Source: Tenacibaculum sp. SZ-18 (GTDB lineage: Bacteria > Bacteroidota > Bacteroidia > Flavobacteriales > Flavobacteriaceae). Taken from it: a stretch of 64,000 nucleotides of DNA. Location: the NCBI RefSeq assembly GCF_002813915.1, contig NZ_CP019335.1, positions 1,409,777 to 1,473,776 on the forward strand. Direction: 5' to 3'. The notes below the pieces were generated by a model. That model saw only the letters and a program-made list of their open reading frames with translations, searched no databases and was not told where the DNA came from. The position numbers and the translations under genes are program-made. Positions 28,037-36,329 of the stretch are shown in pieces. Positions within the stretch are counted from its first letter, which is position 1; each line of letters opens with the position of its first letter.

Positions 28037-29869
28037 TTAAGAATCAATATTTTGCATAGTAACTAACTTGTAATATTCTCCTTTTTTTGTTAGTAGCTCA
28101 TCGTGTTTCCCTTGTTCAACAATCTTTCCCTTGTGTAAAACCACAATATTATCAGCATTTTGAATGGTAGATAAACGATGTGCAATAACCATAGAAGTAC
28201 GATTTTGCATCATGTTTTCTAAAGCAGATTGTACGAGTTTTTCTGATTCAGTGTCTAGGGCAGAAGTAGCTTCATCTAAAATCATAATTGGTGGATTTTT
28301 CAATACAGCTCTCGCAATAGATAAACGCTGTTTCTGTCCACCAGATAATTTATTTCCACTATCACCAATGTTAGTATCGAATTGCTCAGGTTGATCTTTG
28401 ATGAATTCATAGGCATTGGCGATTTCAGCAGCCTTATGAATTTCTTCATCACTTGCGTTTTGATCACCAATTTTGATATTTTCTTTAATAGAATCATTAA
28501 ATAAAATTGAGTCTTGTGTAACAATTCCCATTAAGTTTAATAACGATTTCTTTGTCAGGTTTTTAATATTAACTCCATCAATTAGAATTTCACCTTTAGT
28601 AACATCATAAAAACGGGTAATTAGATTCGCTAAAGTAGATTTTCCACTTCCAGATTGTCCTACCAAAGCAACAGATTCTCCTTTTGGAATTTTTAAAGAA
28701 AAGTCTTCTAATACATAATCATCCTGATATTTAAACCAAATATTTTTAAATTCAATATCACTATCAAAGGTCAATTTATTTTGAGCGCTTGGTAGATCTT
28801 CTAACTCATCTTCGGTTTCTAAAATTTGAAGAATTCTATCAGCTGCAGCATTACCTTTCTTAATAGTGAAACTTGCTTTAGAAATTGATTTTGCTGGAGT
28901 AATTATATTATATGCTAAACCAAGGAAACTCAATAATGTTTCTCCTTCTATTGTTTTGTCAATTAATACAATTTGTCCTCCATACCATATTATAACACAA
29001 AATACAGTAACACCTAAAATTTCACTGACAGGTCCGGCCAATTGTGTTTTAATCATTAGTTTGTTCATTAATTTTTCAAAACGACTCGTAGAGTTTTGGA
29101 ATTTTTTATTGAAGATACTCTCAGCTGTGAATCCTTTAATAACCTTTAAGCCTTGTAGTGTTTCGTCTAATATAGACAAGAATATACCTTGCTCACCTTG
29201 AACTTTATCAGATGTTTTCTTTAAGTTTTTTCCTATAATGTTTATAATAAAACCTGCAACAGGAATAAATACGAAAATGAAAATTGTTAGTTTAACACTA
29301 AAAACTAACATCATTCCTACTGAAATTAAAATCATTAAAGGGTCTCTGAAAATTAACTCTAAGATTGATAAAAATGAGTAATGAACTTCGATTACATCAT
29401 TTCCAATTCGAGCCATTATATCACCTTTTTTCTTTTCAGAAAAGTAAGATACTGGTAGAGATATAGTTTTATCGTACAAATCGTTACGTAAATCTTTCAA
29501 TACACCATTTTTTAAGAAAGTGATGTAATAAAAGGCTAGATAGCTAAATATATTTTTTAAAATGAATGTTATTACGATTAATCCAATTACTAAGAAAAGG
29601 GCGTTAGATGCATCTTTTTGAACTAACTGATCTGTATAATAACTTAAACTTTGATTTACGTAGCTGTTAATTTGAGTAAAACCTTCATAAACTGGTTTTT
29701 TAATAGCTTCTGTCCTTTTTTCATCACCAAATAGCACTTTTAACAAAGGCATAATAACAATGAATGAAAGTGCTGAGAAAACAGCATATAATATGTTAAA
29801 AAAGATGTTTAAAAACGCGAATCTTTTATAGGGATTCGCGTATTTTAAAATTTTTTGGAAGTATTCCAT
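28037..29869 (-). CDS. MsbA-like ABC exporter/flippase
   Basis: A 610-residue half-transporter: six-helix transmembrane domain at about 15-330, then an ATPase domain at about 365-610. Walker A GQSGSGKST, Q-loop VTQDSILF, signature LSGGQKQR, Walker B IMILDEATSALD and the H-loop IAHRLST are intact. Such type-IV exporters flip lipid A-core or lipid-linked glycans, or export drugs. Its position between a glycosyltransferase gene and a phosphohexomutase favours a lipid or glycan substrate (inference). Stop of the upstream mutase gene and start here are adjacent (29869/29870). Confidence 0.92.
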   Translation of the reverse strand: MEYFQKILKYANPYKRFAFLNIFFNILYAVFSALSFIVIMPLLKVLFGDEKRTEAIKKPVYEGFTQINSYVNQSLSYYTDQLVQKDASNALFLVIGLIVITFILKNIFSYLAFYYITFLKNGVLKDLRNDLYDKTISLPVSYFSEKKKGDIMARIGNDVIEVHYSFLSILELIFRDPLMILISVGMMLVFSVKLTIFIFVFIPVAGFIINIIGKNLKKTSDKVQGEQGIFLSILDETLQGLKVIKGFTAESIFNKKFQNSTSRFEKLMNKLMIKTQLAGPVSEILGVTVFCVIIWYGGQIVLIDKTIEGETLLSFLGLAYNIITPAKSISKASFTIKKGNAAADRILQILETEDELEDLPSAQNKLTFDSDIEFKNIWFKYQDDYVLEDFSLKIPKGESVALVGQSGSGKSTLANLITRFYDVTKGEILIDGVNIKNLTKKSLLNLMGIVTQDSILFNDSIKENIKIGDQNASDEEIHKAAEIANAYEFIKDQPEQFDTNIGDSGNKLSGGQKQRLSIARAVLKNPPIMILDEATSALDTESEKLVQSALENMMQNRTSMVIAHRLSTIQNADNIVVLHKGKIVEQGKHDELLTKKGEYYKLVTMQNIDS

Positions 29870-31579
29870 TTAAACTCCTAATTGTTTTTTTATTCTTGAT
29901 ATTCGTTCGTCTAATAACCGTTCCACTTTATCGGTACTGTCTACATTCGCTAAATCGTCTTGAACACTTATGTAGAACTTAATTTTTGGTTCTGTTCCAC
30001 TTGGCCTGCAAGCTACCTTTGTGCCTTTTTCAGTTTCGTAAATTAAAACATTTGATTTTGGAATATTTATTTCAAATTCCTCACCCGTAAGGATATTTTT
30101 ACGAATTGAGCTCTTATAATCATCTACAAAAGTTACTTTTTCACCATCAATTTCTGTCATTGGATTGTTCCGTAAATCAACTAACATTTGTTTGATTTCA
30201 GTGGCTCCATCCATTCCTTTTTTAACCAATGCAACTAAATGTTCCTTGTAAAAACGATTGTTTACATAAATATTTAATAATTCCTTATAAAAAGAACTTC
30301 CTTTACTCTTTGCATCAGCTGCAATTTCGCAGGCGAGTAGGGTAGAAGTAACAGCATCTTTGTCACGTACGAAATCACCAACCATGAACCCAAAACTTTC
30401 TTCTCCACCACCGATGAACTCTTGTTCAGGATAATCCTTAATCATTTTGGCTATCCATTTAAAACCAGTTAGTCCAACTTTAGTTTCAACATTATAACTG
30501 GCGGCGATATCATTTACTAAATTTGTAGAGACAATTGTTGATCCAACAAATTGTTTGCCATTTAGTTTCCCCTGCTTTTTCCATTGTTTAATTAAGAAAT
30601 CTGTCATTACACTCATGGTCTGATTTCCATTTAGTAATTTTATATTTCCATTTAAATCTCTAATAGCAATTCCCAATCGATCACTATCAGGATCTGTACC
30701 AATAACAATATCAGCATTTAATTTATTAGCGTAATTTATCGCCATTTCTAAAGCTTCTGGCTCTTCTGGATTTGGAGATTTAACCGTAGGGAAATTGCCA
30801 TTAGGCTCTGCCTGTTCCTCAACTACATGAATATTTGTATAACCTGCACGTTCTAAAACTTCAGGAATTAACTTAATTGAAGTTCCATGTAACGAGGTAA
30901 ATACAATTTTTAAATCTTCTCTTCCTTTTACGTCAAATGTTCCGTTCTTGATAGAAGCATCCCAGAAAGCTTCATCAACTTCTTCTCCGATGTATGAGAT
31001 TAGTTCTTCATTTTTATCAAAATTAATTTCTGAATAATCTAATGTATTAACTTCTGCAATTATTTCTTTGTCCTGAGGAGGAACAATTTGACCTCCATCT
31101 GTCCAATATACTTTATAACCATTATATTCTGGAGGATTATGAGATGCAGTAAGAACGATTCCTGCATGACAGTTTAAATGATTTACACAAAAAGATAATT
31201 CTGGTGTTGGTCTTAAATCTTCAAAAACATAAGATTTAATATTATTTGCAGATAAAATTTCAGCTACGAGTTTGGCAAACTCTTTACTATTGTGTCTACA
31301 ATCGTAAGCAATGGCAACTTTCAAATCCTCAGTTGGGTATGCTTTATGAAGACAATTACATAAACCTTGAGTAGCTTTTCCTAAAGTATATTTATTGATA
31401 CGATTAGTACCAGATCCCATAATACCTCGCATACCACCCGTTCCAAATTCTGCGTCTTTATAAAAGCGATCCGCTAAATCTTCTGATTTAGAATTAATTA
31501 AATTTTGCACTTCATTTCTTGTATCTTCATCGAAAGTAGAAGACAACCAAAGTTTAGCCTTCTGTAAGATTTCTTCCAT
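29870..31579 (-). CDS. Phosphoglucomutase/phosphomannomutase family protein
   Basis: A 569-residue alpha-D-phosphohexomutase that interconverts sugar 1- and 6-phosphates and supplies nucleotide-sugar synthesis. Four-domain layout: phosphoserine loop TASHNPPEYNGYKVYW near residue 145, metal-binding loop GTDPDSDRLGIA near residue 295, sugar-binding GGGEESFGF near residue 375, and the phosphate-binding RPSGTEPKIKFYI near residue 520. Length and motifs fit the long PGM2/PMM class. Its location in the glycan cluster makes a sugar-precursor role likely. Confidence 0.95.
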   Translation of the reverse strand: MEEILQKAKLWLSSTFDEDTRNEVQNLINSKSEDLADRFYKDAEFGTGGMRGIMGSGTNRINKYTLGKATQGLCNCLHKAYPTEDLKVAIAYDCRHNSKEFAKLVAEILSANNIKSYVFEDLRPTPELSFCVNHLNCHAGIVLTASHNPPEYNGYKVYWTDGGQIVPPQDKEIIAEVNTLDYSEINFDKNEELISYIGEEVDEAFWDASIKNGTFDVKGREDLKIVFTSLHGTSIKLIPEVLERAGYTNIHVVEEQAEPNGNFPTVKSPNPEEPEALEMAINYANKLNADIVIGTDPDSDRLGIAIRDLNGNIKLLNGNQTMSVMTDFLIKQWKKQGKLNGKQFVGSTIVSTNLVNDIAASYNVETKVGLTGFKWIAKMIKDYPEQEFIGGGEESFGFMVGDFVRDKDAVTSTLLACEIAADAKSKGSSFYKELLNIYVNNRFYKEHLVALVKKGMDGATEIKQMLVDLRNNPMTEIDGEKVTFVDDYKSSIRKNILTGEEFEINIPKSNVLIYETEKGTKVACRPSGTEPKIKFYISVQDDLANVDSTDKVERLLDERISRIKKQLGV

Positions 31580-31600
31580 TTAATAATTTTTTGGTAGTGG

Positions 31601-32557
31601 TTATAAATTTTGTTTTTCTTTGATTTTATAGTGCTTTTGATTAGGATTACTCTTAATAACTAATTCTCCTAAAAAGCCGGCTAAAAACAACAATGTACCT
31701 AATATCATTGAAGTTAAGGCAATATAAAACCATGGATTTTGAGTTACTAAAATAGAAGGTATTTTGTTAAAAAGTCTATATAATTTAACAATACCAACAT
31801 AAAAAGCCATTGAAGTTCCAGCAAGGAACATTAGAGTTCCCCATAAACCGAAAAAGTGCATTGGTCTTTTTCCAAATTTAGATAAAAAAGATATAGTAAT
31901 TAAATCTAAAAAGCCATTTACGAATCGATCTATCCCAAATTTTGTTTCGCCATATTTTCTTGCTTGGTGTTGAACAACTTTTTCACCAATTTTATAAAAA
32001 CCTTCGTTCTTTGCTAAAACAGGAATATAACGATGCATTTCACCATTTACTTTTACAGCTTTCGCTACTTGCTTCTTATAAGCTTTTAAACCACAGTTGA
32101 AATCATTTAATTCTAAACCAGAAGTTTTTCGAGCTGCCCAATTAAATAATTTAGATGGAATATTCTTAGTTACAACATTATCATAACGTTTCTTTTTCCA
32201 CCCAGAAATCAAATCATAATCATCTTTGATAATCAAATTATACAACTCTGGAATTTCCTCTGGATTATCTTGCAAGTCTGCATCCATGGTAATGATAACA
32301 TCTCCCTTAGCTGCATTAAACCCAGCATCTAAGGCTTGTGATTTTCCATAGTTTTTTTGAAAACGAATTCCCTTAACCTCCTGTTTTTTTTCTGATAAAG
32401 ATTTAATTATACTCCAAGATTTGTCGGTACTTCCATCATCGATAAAAATAACTTCATATAAAAACTGATTGGACTGCATAACTTGTGCAATCCAATCATA
32501 TAATTCTTGTAAAGATTCTTCTTCGTTTAAAAGTGGTATTACTACCGATATATTCAT
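31601..32557 (-). CDS. GT2 glycosyltransferase, DPM1/ArnC-like membrane enzyme
   Basis: A 318-residue polyprenyl-phosphate glycosyltransferase. The GT-A domain (1-230) has VVIPLLNEEESLQEL, FIDDGSTDKSW and TMDADLQDNPEE. Two transmembrane helices follow at about 230-262 and 270-305 (GLWGTLMFLAGTSMAF; ILGTLLFLAGFLGEL). This design transfers a sugar to undecaprenyl phosphate on the inner face of the membrane, as in ArnC/GtrB. 21 bp upstream of the mutase gene on the same strand. Confidence 0.92.
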   Translation of the reverse strand: MNISVVIPLLNEEESLQELYDWIAQVMQSNQFLYEVIFIDDGSTDKSWSIIKSLSEKKQEVKGIRFQKNYGKSQALDAGFNAAKGDVIITMDADLQDNPEEIPELYNLIIKDDYDLISGWKKKRYDNVVTKNIPSKLFNWAARKTSGLELNDFNCGLKAYKKQVAKAVKVNGEMHRYIPVLAKNEGFYKIGEKVVQHQARKYGETKFGIDRFVNGFLDLITISFLSKFGKRPMHFFGLWGTLMFLAGTSMAFYVGIVKLYRLFNKIPSILVTQNPWFYIALTSMILGTLLFLAGFLGELVIKSNPNQKHYKIKEKQNL

Positions 32558-32608
32558 AATAATTATTACATGTACATATAAAGCCGTAAAGTTACAATTT
32601 TAATATTG

Positions 32609-33136
32609 TTAAAAAGTGTCCTCCTCTCTTTTTTGCATAATCGCTCCACCTATAGCTGATATAACAAATCCAATAAATGTCCAAAATAGAATTCCCATCG
32701 CACTCGAAATTAATGGTCCTGACATTTTCTTTTGAATAGCAAGTTGTGTTTCAACCTGCTCATCACTTAATCCAGCATCGTAAAGAGCTTGCTCAGTCTT
32801 TTCTAGGACCTGTTGTGTAAATTCTGGTTCTATGAGATTATTGAAAATTTGTTGATAAACAAGTATAATTAAAGTACCTAAAACAGCAATACCAATACCT
32901 ACTTTAATTGCTTGTCCAAAAGAAAGGAATCCTTGATTTTCTGATTTAAACTTTTTAATACCTAATACGATTATTGTAATAAGACTTAGTGCAGTAATAA
33001 CCAAAGATAAAAATCCTGCAGTTGTGTCGAATAACATTCCTGAAGCGTAAATTATTAAGTTGACAAATACGATGATTATACCATAAATTACCCCATAATT
33101 GAGTATAATATTCTTACTGTTTACTTGATTTTCCAT
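32609..33136 (-). CDS. DUF4199 family membrane protein
   Basis: A 175-residue inner-membrane protein with four hydrophobic segments (about 12-35, 40-60, 75-100, 145-165), matching the DUF4199 family common in Bacteroidota. KFKSENQGFLSFGQAIKVGIG is the family-typical cytoplasmic turn. Function unknown. Probably the first gene of the minus-strand run continuing with the GT2, mutase and exporter genes (51 bp gap). Confidence 0.85.
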   Translation of the reverse strand: MENQVNSKNIILNYGVIYGIIIVFVNLIIYASGMLFDTTAGFLSLVITALSLITIIVLGIKKFKSENQGFLSFGQAIKVGIGIAVLGTLIILVYQQIFNNLIEPEFTQQVLEKTEQALYDAGLSDEQVETQLAIQKKMSGPLISSAMGILFWTFIGFVISAIGGAIMQKREEDTF

Positions 33137-33247
33137 TTGTTGTTAATTTGATTAGTTAATTTATTAAAAAAAGTATACAAAACATCTTGTTAGTATTCAA
33201 TGTTTTAAAAACGTTACAAAATTTTCATGAAAATTTCATGTAACTTT

Positions 33248-33281
33248 TTTGGTTTAGATTAAAAAAATGATTGTAAATTTG
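33248..33281 (+). promoter_or_regulatory. Promoter of the SRP RNA gene
   Basis: TTTG at 33248-33251 and TAAATTTG at 33274-33281, 22 bp apart, fit the Bacteroidota -33/-7 pattern and place the start at about 33286, exactly where the RNA's closing stem begins. Confidence 0.75.
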
Positions 33282-33285
33282 CCTC

Positions 33286-33380
33286 GGCAAGTTCTACACA
33301 ACCAGCTCCCTTTGAATCCCCCAGGGCGGGAACGCAGCAAGGGTATTAGGTCGTAGCGGTGTGATGTAGGTAGCTTGCCA
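33286..33380 (+). ncRNA. ffs: Signal recognition particle RNA (small 4.5S type)
   Basis: Recognised by the conserved apical domain: CCCCCAGGGCGGGAACGCAG, then CAAGGGT, carries the SRP-RNA tetraloop and the asymmetric and symmetric loops that bind Ffh. The ends pair: GGCAAG at 33286-33291 with CTTGCC at 33374-33379, and TCTACA with TGATGTAGG further in. A T-rich run (ATTTTTTG) follows. About 95 nt, the size of the bacterial small SRP RNA. It works with Ffh to target membrane proteins. It lies between the DUF4199 and xerD genes, both on the other strand. Confidence 0.92.
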
Positions 33381-33392
33381 TTTTTTGTTTCC

Positions 33393-34295
33393 TCATATTT
33401 CTTTTCTCGGATGAAACTGTTCAATTACTGTCTTTAAGTACGAAGCATCTAAATGAACATAGATTTCAGTTGTAGTAATACTTTCATGACCTAATAATTG
33501 TTGTATTGCTCGAAGATCGACTCCTTCTTTCAGTAAATAAGTTGCAAAAGAATGTCTTAAAGTATGTGGACTAACATTTTTATTTATATTAGCCTTTGTA
33601 CATAGGTCCTTCAATATTATAAATATCATTTGTCGTGTTAAACGTTTTCCTCTTCTATTTAAGAAAAGAATGTCGCTATCTTGTTTAGCTGGAATTAATT
33701 TATTTCTTATTTCGTTTAGATAAATATGAATATAATTCATCGTTGAACTGTGAATTGGTACAAATCGTACCTTATTTCCTTTTCCTTTAATTTTAATAAA
33801 GCCTTCTTCAAAAAATAAATCAGAGAGCTTTAAATTAATTAATTCACTTACACGAAGACCACATCCATACATGGTTTCTAAAATTGTTCTATTTCTTTCA
33901 CCCTGTGGATGACTTAAATCTATTGTTTGTATAATTTTAGAAATTTCTTCATTTGATAGAACATCTGGTAATGTTCTTCCAATTTTTGGAGATTTTATTA
34001 AATCCAAAGGGTTATCTTTTCTATAATCTTCAAATACCAAATACTCAAAGAAACTTCTCAATCCAGATATAATTCTAGCTTGTGTTCTGAGACTAATTAC
34101 TTTTGAAATCTCATAAATAAATTGCTGAATATCTTCTTTTCTTATAGATAGAGGAGAGAAGTCTAATTCAAATTGATTTATAAAATTGACTAGCTTTTGT
34201 ACATCTCTTTCATAGTTTTCAATTGAGTTATTAGATAGAGCCCTTTCTATTTTTAGATAATGCTTGTAATCTACAATTTTAGCTTTCCAACTCAT
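33393..34295 (-). CDS. xerD: Site-specific tyrosine recombinase XerD
   Basis: Resolves chromosome dimers at dif with a partner recombinase during division. 300 residues, full length. N-terminal SAM-like DNA-binding domain (about 5-90) and C-terminal catalytic domain (about 105-290). All active-site residues are visible: Arg148 (CGLRVSEL), Lys172 (KGKGNKVRF), His244 and Arg247 (HTLRHSFATYL), His270 (LLGHESI) and Tyr279 (TEIYVH). No phage or integron genes lie nearby, so it is the housekeeping enzyme. It diverges from the outer-membrane barrel cluster. Confidence 0.93.
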   Translation of the reverse strand: MSWKAKIVDYKHYLKIERALSNNSIENYERDVQKLVNFINQFELDFSPLSIRKEDIQQFIYEISKVISLRTQARIISGLRSFFEYLVFEDYRKDNPLDLIKSPKIGRTLPDVLSNEEISKIIQTIDLSHPQGERNRTILETMYGCGLRVSELINLKLSDLFFEEGFIKIKGKGNKVRFVPIHSSTMNYIHIYLNEIRNKLIPAKQDSDILFLNRRGKRLTRQMIFIILKDLCTKANINKNVSPHTLRHSFATYLLKEGVDLRAIQQLLGHESITTTEIYVHLDASYLKTVIEQFHPRKEI

Positions 34296-34314
34296 GTAAA
34301 ATCCTTAAAAATAC

Positions 34315-34344
34315 TTTGTTATTTCAAAAATAAGGTTACTTTTG
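34315..34344 (+). promoter_or_regulatory. Promoter of the first barrel-protein gene
   Basis: TTTG at 34315-34318 and TACTTTTG at 34337-34344, 18 bp apart, match the -33/-7 consensus, and lie upstream of the ATG at 34377 within the beginning of the divergent xerD gene region. Confidence 0.7.
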
Positions 34345-34376
34345 TTAAGCAAACTTATAATTATAAAATTAAAATT

Positions 34377-34880
34377 ATGAAAAAATTTTTACTAGCAATT
34401 GCTATAGTAGCTTTTGGATTTACTGCTAACGCACAGGATGGAGAATTAAACGCAGGTGTTAACTTAGGTTTCCCTGTTGGTGATTCCAGTGATGGTTATT
34501 CTTTTGTTATTGGTGCTGAAGTAAACTATTTATTTCCAGTTTCAGACGATTTTAAAGTAGGACCTTCTTTAGGTTTTGTAAACTATTTTGGGCAAGATGT
34601 TGATGTACCAGGATTTGGAACTGTTTCTCTTGAGGATGTTTCTTTCTTACCTATAGCTGCTGCTGGTCGTTTCGCTGTATCAGAAAAGTTCACTTTAGGT
34701 GCTGACTTAGGATATGGGATTGGTCTTAGCCCTGAAGGAATCGAAAGTGGATTTTATTACAGACCAATGGTAGGTTATAATATTTCTGAAAAAATTATGT
34801 TACAGGCAACTTTTTCAGGTATTAGTGTTACAGGAGGCTCTTTTTCTAATCTCGGTGTAGGAGCCATGTTCGCATTATAA
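34377..34880 (+). CDS. Small outer-membrane beta-barrel protein (paralogue 1)
   Basis: A 167-residue porin-like barrel (OmpW/OmpA-type fold). The true start is ATG 34377, giving a clean signal peptide MKKFLLAIAIVAFGFTANA then Q; the upstream 39 codons of open frame are not coding. The mature part alternates strands and turns: LNAGVNLGFPVGDSSDGY, LFPVSDDFKVGPSLGFVNYF, LPIAAAGRF, LGADLGYGIGL, GFYYRPMVGYN, ending VGAMFAL. Strongly similar to the next gene, with an identical terminator, so the two are a tandem duplication. Function unknown; probably a structural or stress-related barrel. Confidence 0.9.
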   Translation: MKKFLLAIAIVAFGFTANAQDGELNAGVNLGFPVGDSSDGYSFVIGAEVNYLFPVSDDFKVGPSLGFVNYFGQDVDVPGFGTVSLEDVSFLPIAAAGRFAVSEKFTLGADLGYGIGLSPEGIESGFYYRPMVGYNISEKIMLQATFSGISVTGGSFSNLGVGAMFAL

Positions 34881-34903
34881 TACCATAATCACATTATATT
34901 TTC

Positions 34904-34930
34904 AAAAGGAGCTTTCGAGCTCCTTTTTTT
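34904..34930 (+). terminator. Terminator after paralogue 1
   Basis: AAAAGGAGCT/TTCG/AGCTCCTTTT hairpin with T-run; the same sequence recurs at 35575. Confidence 0.93.
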
Positions 34931-35063
34931 AATGTAAAAAAAGTAACTACTTGTCTTATAATACTTAAGTTTTTTTAACATAAAAAAAGTAAGAAAAAGC
35001 TTTACTGAAGGAATAAATCCACCTACTTTCGCACTTCTATAATTATAATTACAATTAAAATTT

Positions 35064-35549
35064 ATGAAAAAATTTCTTTTAACAATTGCTATCGCAGTAT
35101 TCGGATTTGCTGCTAATGCACAAGAAGGTACTTTAAATGTAGGAGGTAATATCGCTTTACCAATTGGAGATGCAGGAGATGCATATTCTTTTTCTTACGG
35201 AGGAGAGGTAAATTATTTATTTAACTTATCTGAAGATTTTAACTTAGGAGCTTCATTTTCTTACATCCAGTATTTAGGAAAAGAAGTAAATGGTTTTGAC
35301 GTACCTAATGTTGCGTTTTTACCAGTTGCTGCAGCAGGTCGTTATAACCTTTCTGACAAATTCGTAGTAGGAGCTGATTTAGGTTTTGCTATAGGTGTTG
35401 ACGAAGGAAATGATGGTGGATTTTATTATAGACCTATGGTAGGTTATAAAGTTATGGAGAACATAACTTTACAAGCTACTTATGCTGGTATTAGCTTAGA
35501 CGGTGGATCTGTTGCTAATATCGGATTAGGTGCTTATTATTCTTTCTAA
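35064..35549 (+). CDS. Small outer-membrane beta-barrel protein (paralogue 2)
   Basis: A 161-residue barrel closely related to the previous gene: signal peptide MKKFLLTIAIAVFGFAANA then Q, then GNIALPIGDAGDAYSF, NLSEDFNLGASFSYIQYLG, FLPVAAAGRYN, FVVGADLGFAIGV, GGFYYRPMVGYKV, ending in Phe. The paralogues align strand for strand, and the terminators are identical over the 27-bp hairpin, which points to recent tandem duplication. A promoter-like TACTTTCG at 35024-35031 and leader TATAATTATAA precede it, so it is probably transcribed on its own. Confidence 0.9.
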   Translation: MKKFLLTIAIAVFGFAANAQEGTLNVGGNIALPIGDAGDAYSFSYGGEVNYLFNLSEDFNLGASFSYIQYLGKEVNGFDVPNVAFLPVAAAGRYNLSDKFVVGADLGFAIGVDEGNDGGFYYRPMVGYKVMENITLQATYAGISLDGGSVANIGLGAYYSF

Positions 35550-35574
35550 TAAGTTTAATAGAAATTATGAAAAC

Positions 35575-35601
35575 AAAAGGAGCTTTCGAGCTCCTTTTTT
35601 T
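35575..35601 (+). terminator. Terminator after paralogue 2
   Basis: Identical hairpin to 34904-34930 (AAAAGGAGCTTTCGAGCTCC then T-run). Confidence 0.93.
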
Positions 35602-35689
35602 ATGCAAAAAAACTAATGTCTATGATCTAATTATTAGGTAATTAAATCCGTGTGAAATCATTGAAAATGGTTGTCAAATAAAATAACAT

Positions 35690-35697
35690 TATATTTG
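35690..35697 (+). promoter_or_regulatory. -7 box upstream of paralogue 3
   Basis: TATATTTG matches TAnnTTTG, 31 bp before the ATG at 35729. The leader TATAATTATAA at 35708-35718 is shared with the two upstream genes. Confidence 0.6.
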
Positions 35698-35728
35698 TTT
35701 CACAACTTATAATTATAATTCAAAATTT

Positions 35729-36238
35729 ATGAAAAAAATTTTACTTACTATTGCTTTGGTAACGTTTTGTTTAACTGTTAAAGCACAAGATGAAGGTGGT
35801 CAAACTGCTAAGGGAAAATTTGTTATCGAAGCCAATACTGGTTCAGCAACAACTGGTAATACTTCTTTTTCTTTTACATCTCAAGATGAAGCAACTAGTT
35901 TTTCTGTTGGTTTAGATGGAGGGTATTTTATAGTAGATGATATTGCTATTAAAGTAGGGTTAGGCTATTCTGAAGACGCTAACGAAAATACCAGCCTTGT
36001 TTATAAAGTCGGTGCAGAAATGTACATAGACGGAAGATTTCCAATTGGAATTGACATTACAGGAACAGATAATGATACAACAAGTGTAAATTGGTTAGGT
36101 TTACAGGCTGGTTATGCAATATTTTTAGGTGAAAATGTAAGTATCAAACCTGCGTTAAGATATAACATAGGAATGGACGGAGATGTAGAAGATGAAGGTC
36201 TTTTTCAAGGTTTAATTGGATTTGCCTTATACTTTTAG
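35729..36238 (+). CDS. Outer-membrane beta-barrel protein (divergent paralogue 3)
   Basis: A 169-residue barrel. Signal peptide MKKILLTIALVTFCLTVKA then Q. Strands include GKFVIEANTGSATTGN, FSVGLDGGYFIVDDIAIKVGLGYS, YKVGAEMYIDGRFPIGIDI, LGLQAGYAIFLGENVSIKPALRYN, ending FALYF with the C-terminal aromatic needed for BAM recognition. It is less like paralogues 1 and 2 than they are to each other, but it shares their leader sequence and gene arrangement with a hairpin terminator. Function unknown. Confidence 0.87.
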   Translation: MKKILLTIALVTFCLTVKAQDEGGQTAKGKFVIEANTGSATTGNTSFSFTSQDEATSFSVGLDGGYFIVDDIAIKVGLGYSEDANENTSLVYKVGAEMYIDGRFPIGIDITGTDNDTTSVNWLGLQAGYAIFLGENVSIKPALRYNIGMDGDVEDEGLFQGLIGFALYF

Positions 36239-36258
36239 TCCTCAAAAATATTTATCCT

Positions 36259-36286
36259 AAGGAGTAGTAAGACTACTCCTTTTTTG
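36259..36286 (+). terminator. Terminator after paralogue 3
   Basis: AAGGAGTAG / CTACTCCTT stem followed by TTTTTTG. Confidence 0.9.
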
Positions 36287-36329
36287 TTTTTAATTAGATT
36301 CATTTTTTATATTACCTATATTAGAAAAT

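Noticed and set aside
33393..34295. The tyrosine recombinase as a sign of an integrated phage, integron or mobile element.
   Set aside because: It has the full XerD layout, sits among housekeeping genes, and has no attachment repeats, cargo or phage genes nearby.
34260..34376. An upstream in-frame extension of the first barrel gene, starting inside xerD.
   Set aside because: A clean signal peptide starts at ATG 34377, the promoter lies inside the extension, and the leader matches those of the two paralogues.
34377..36238. The barrel array as a phase-variation locus with silent cassettes.
   Set aside because: Each copy has its own promoter-like box and terminator, no invertible or site-specific repeats are seen, and the dead copy has scattered mutations rather than a clean cassette form.
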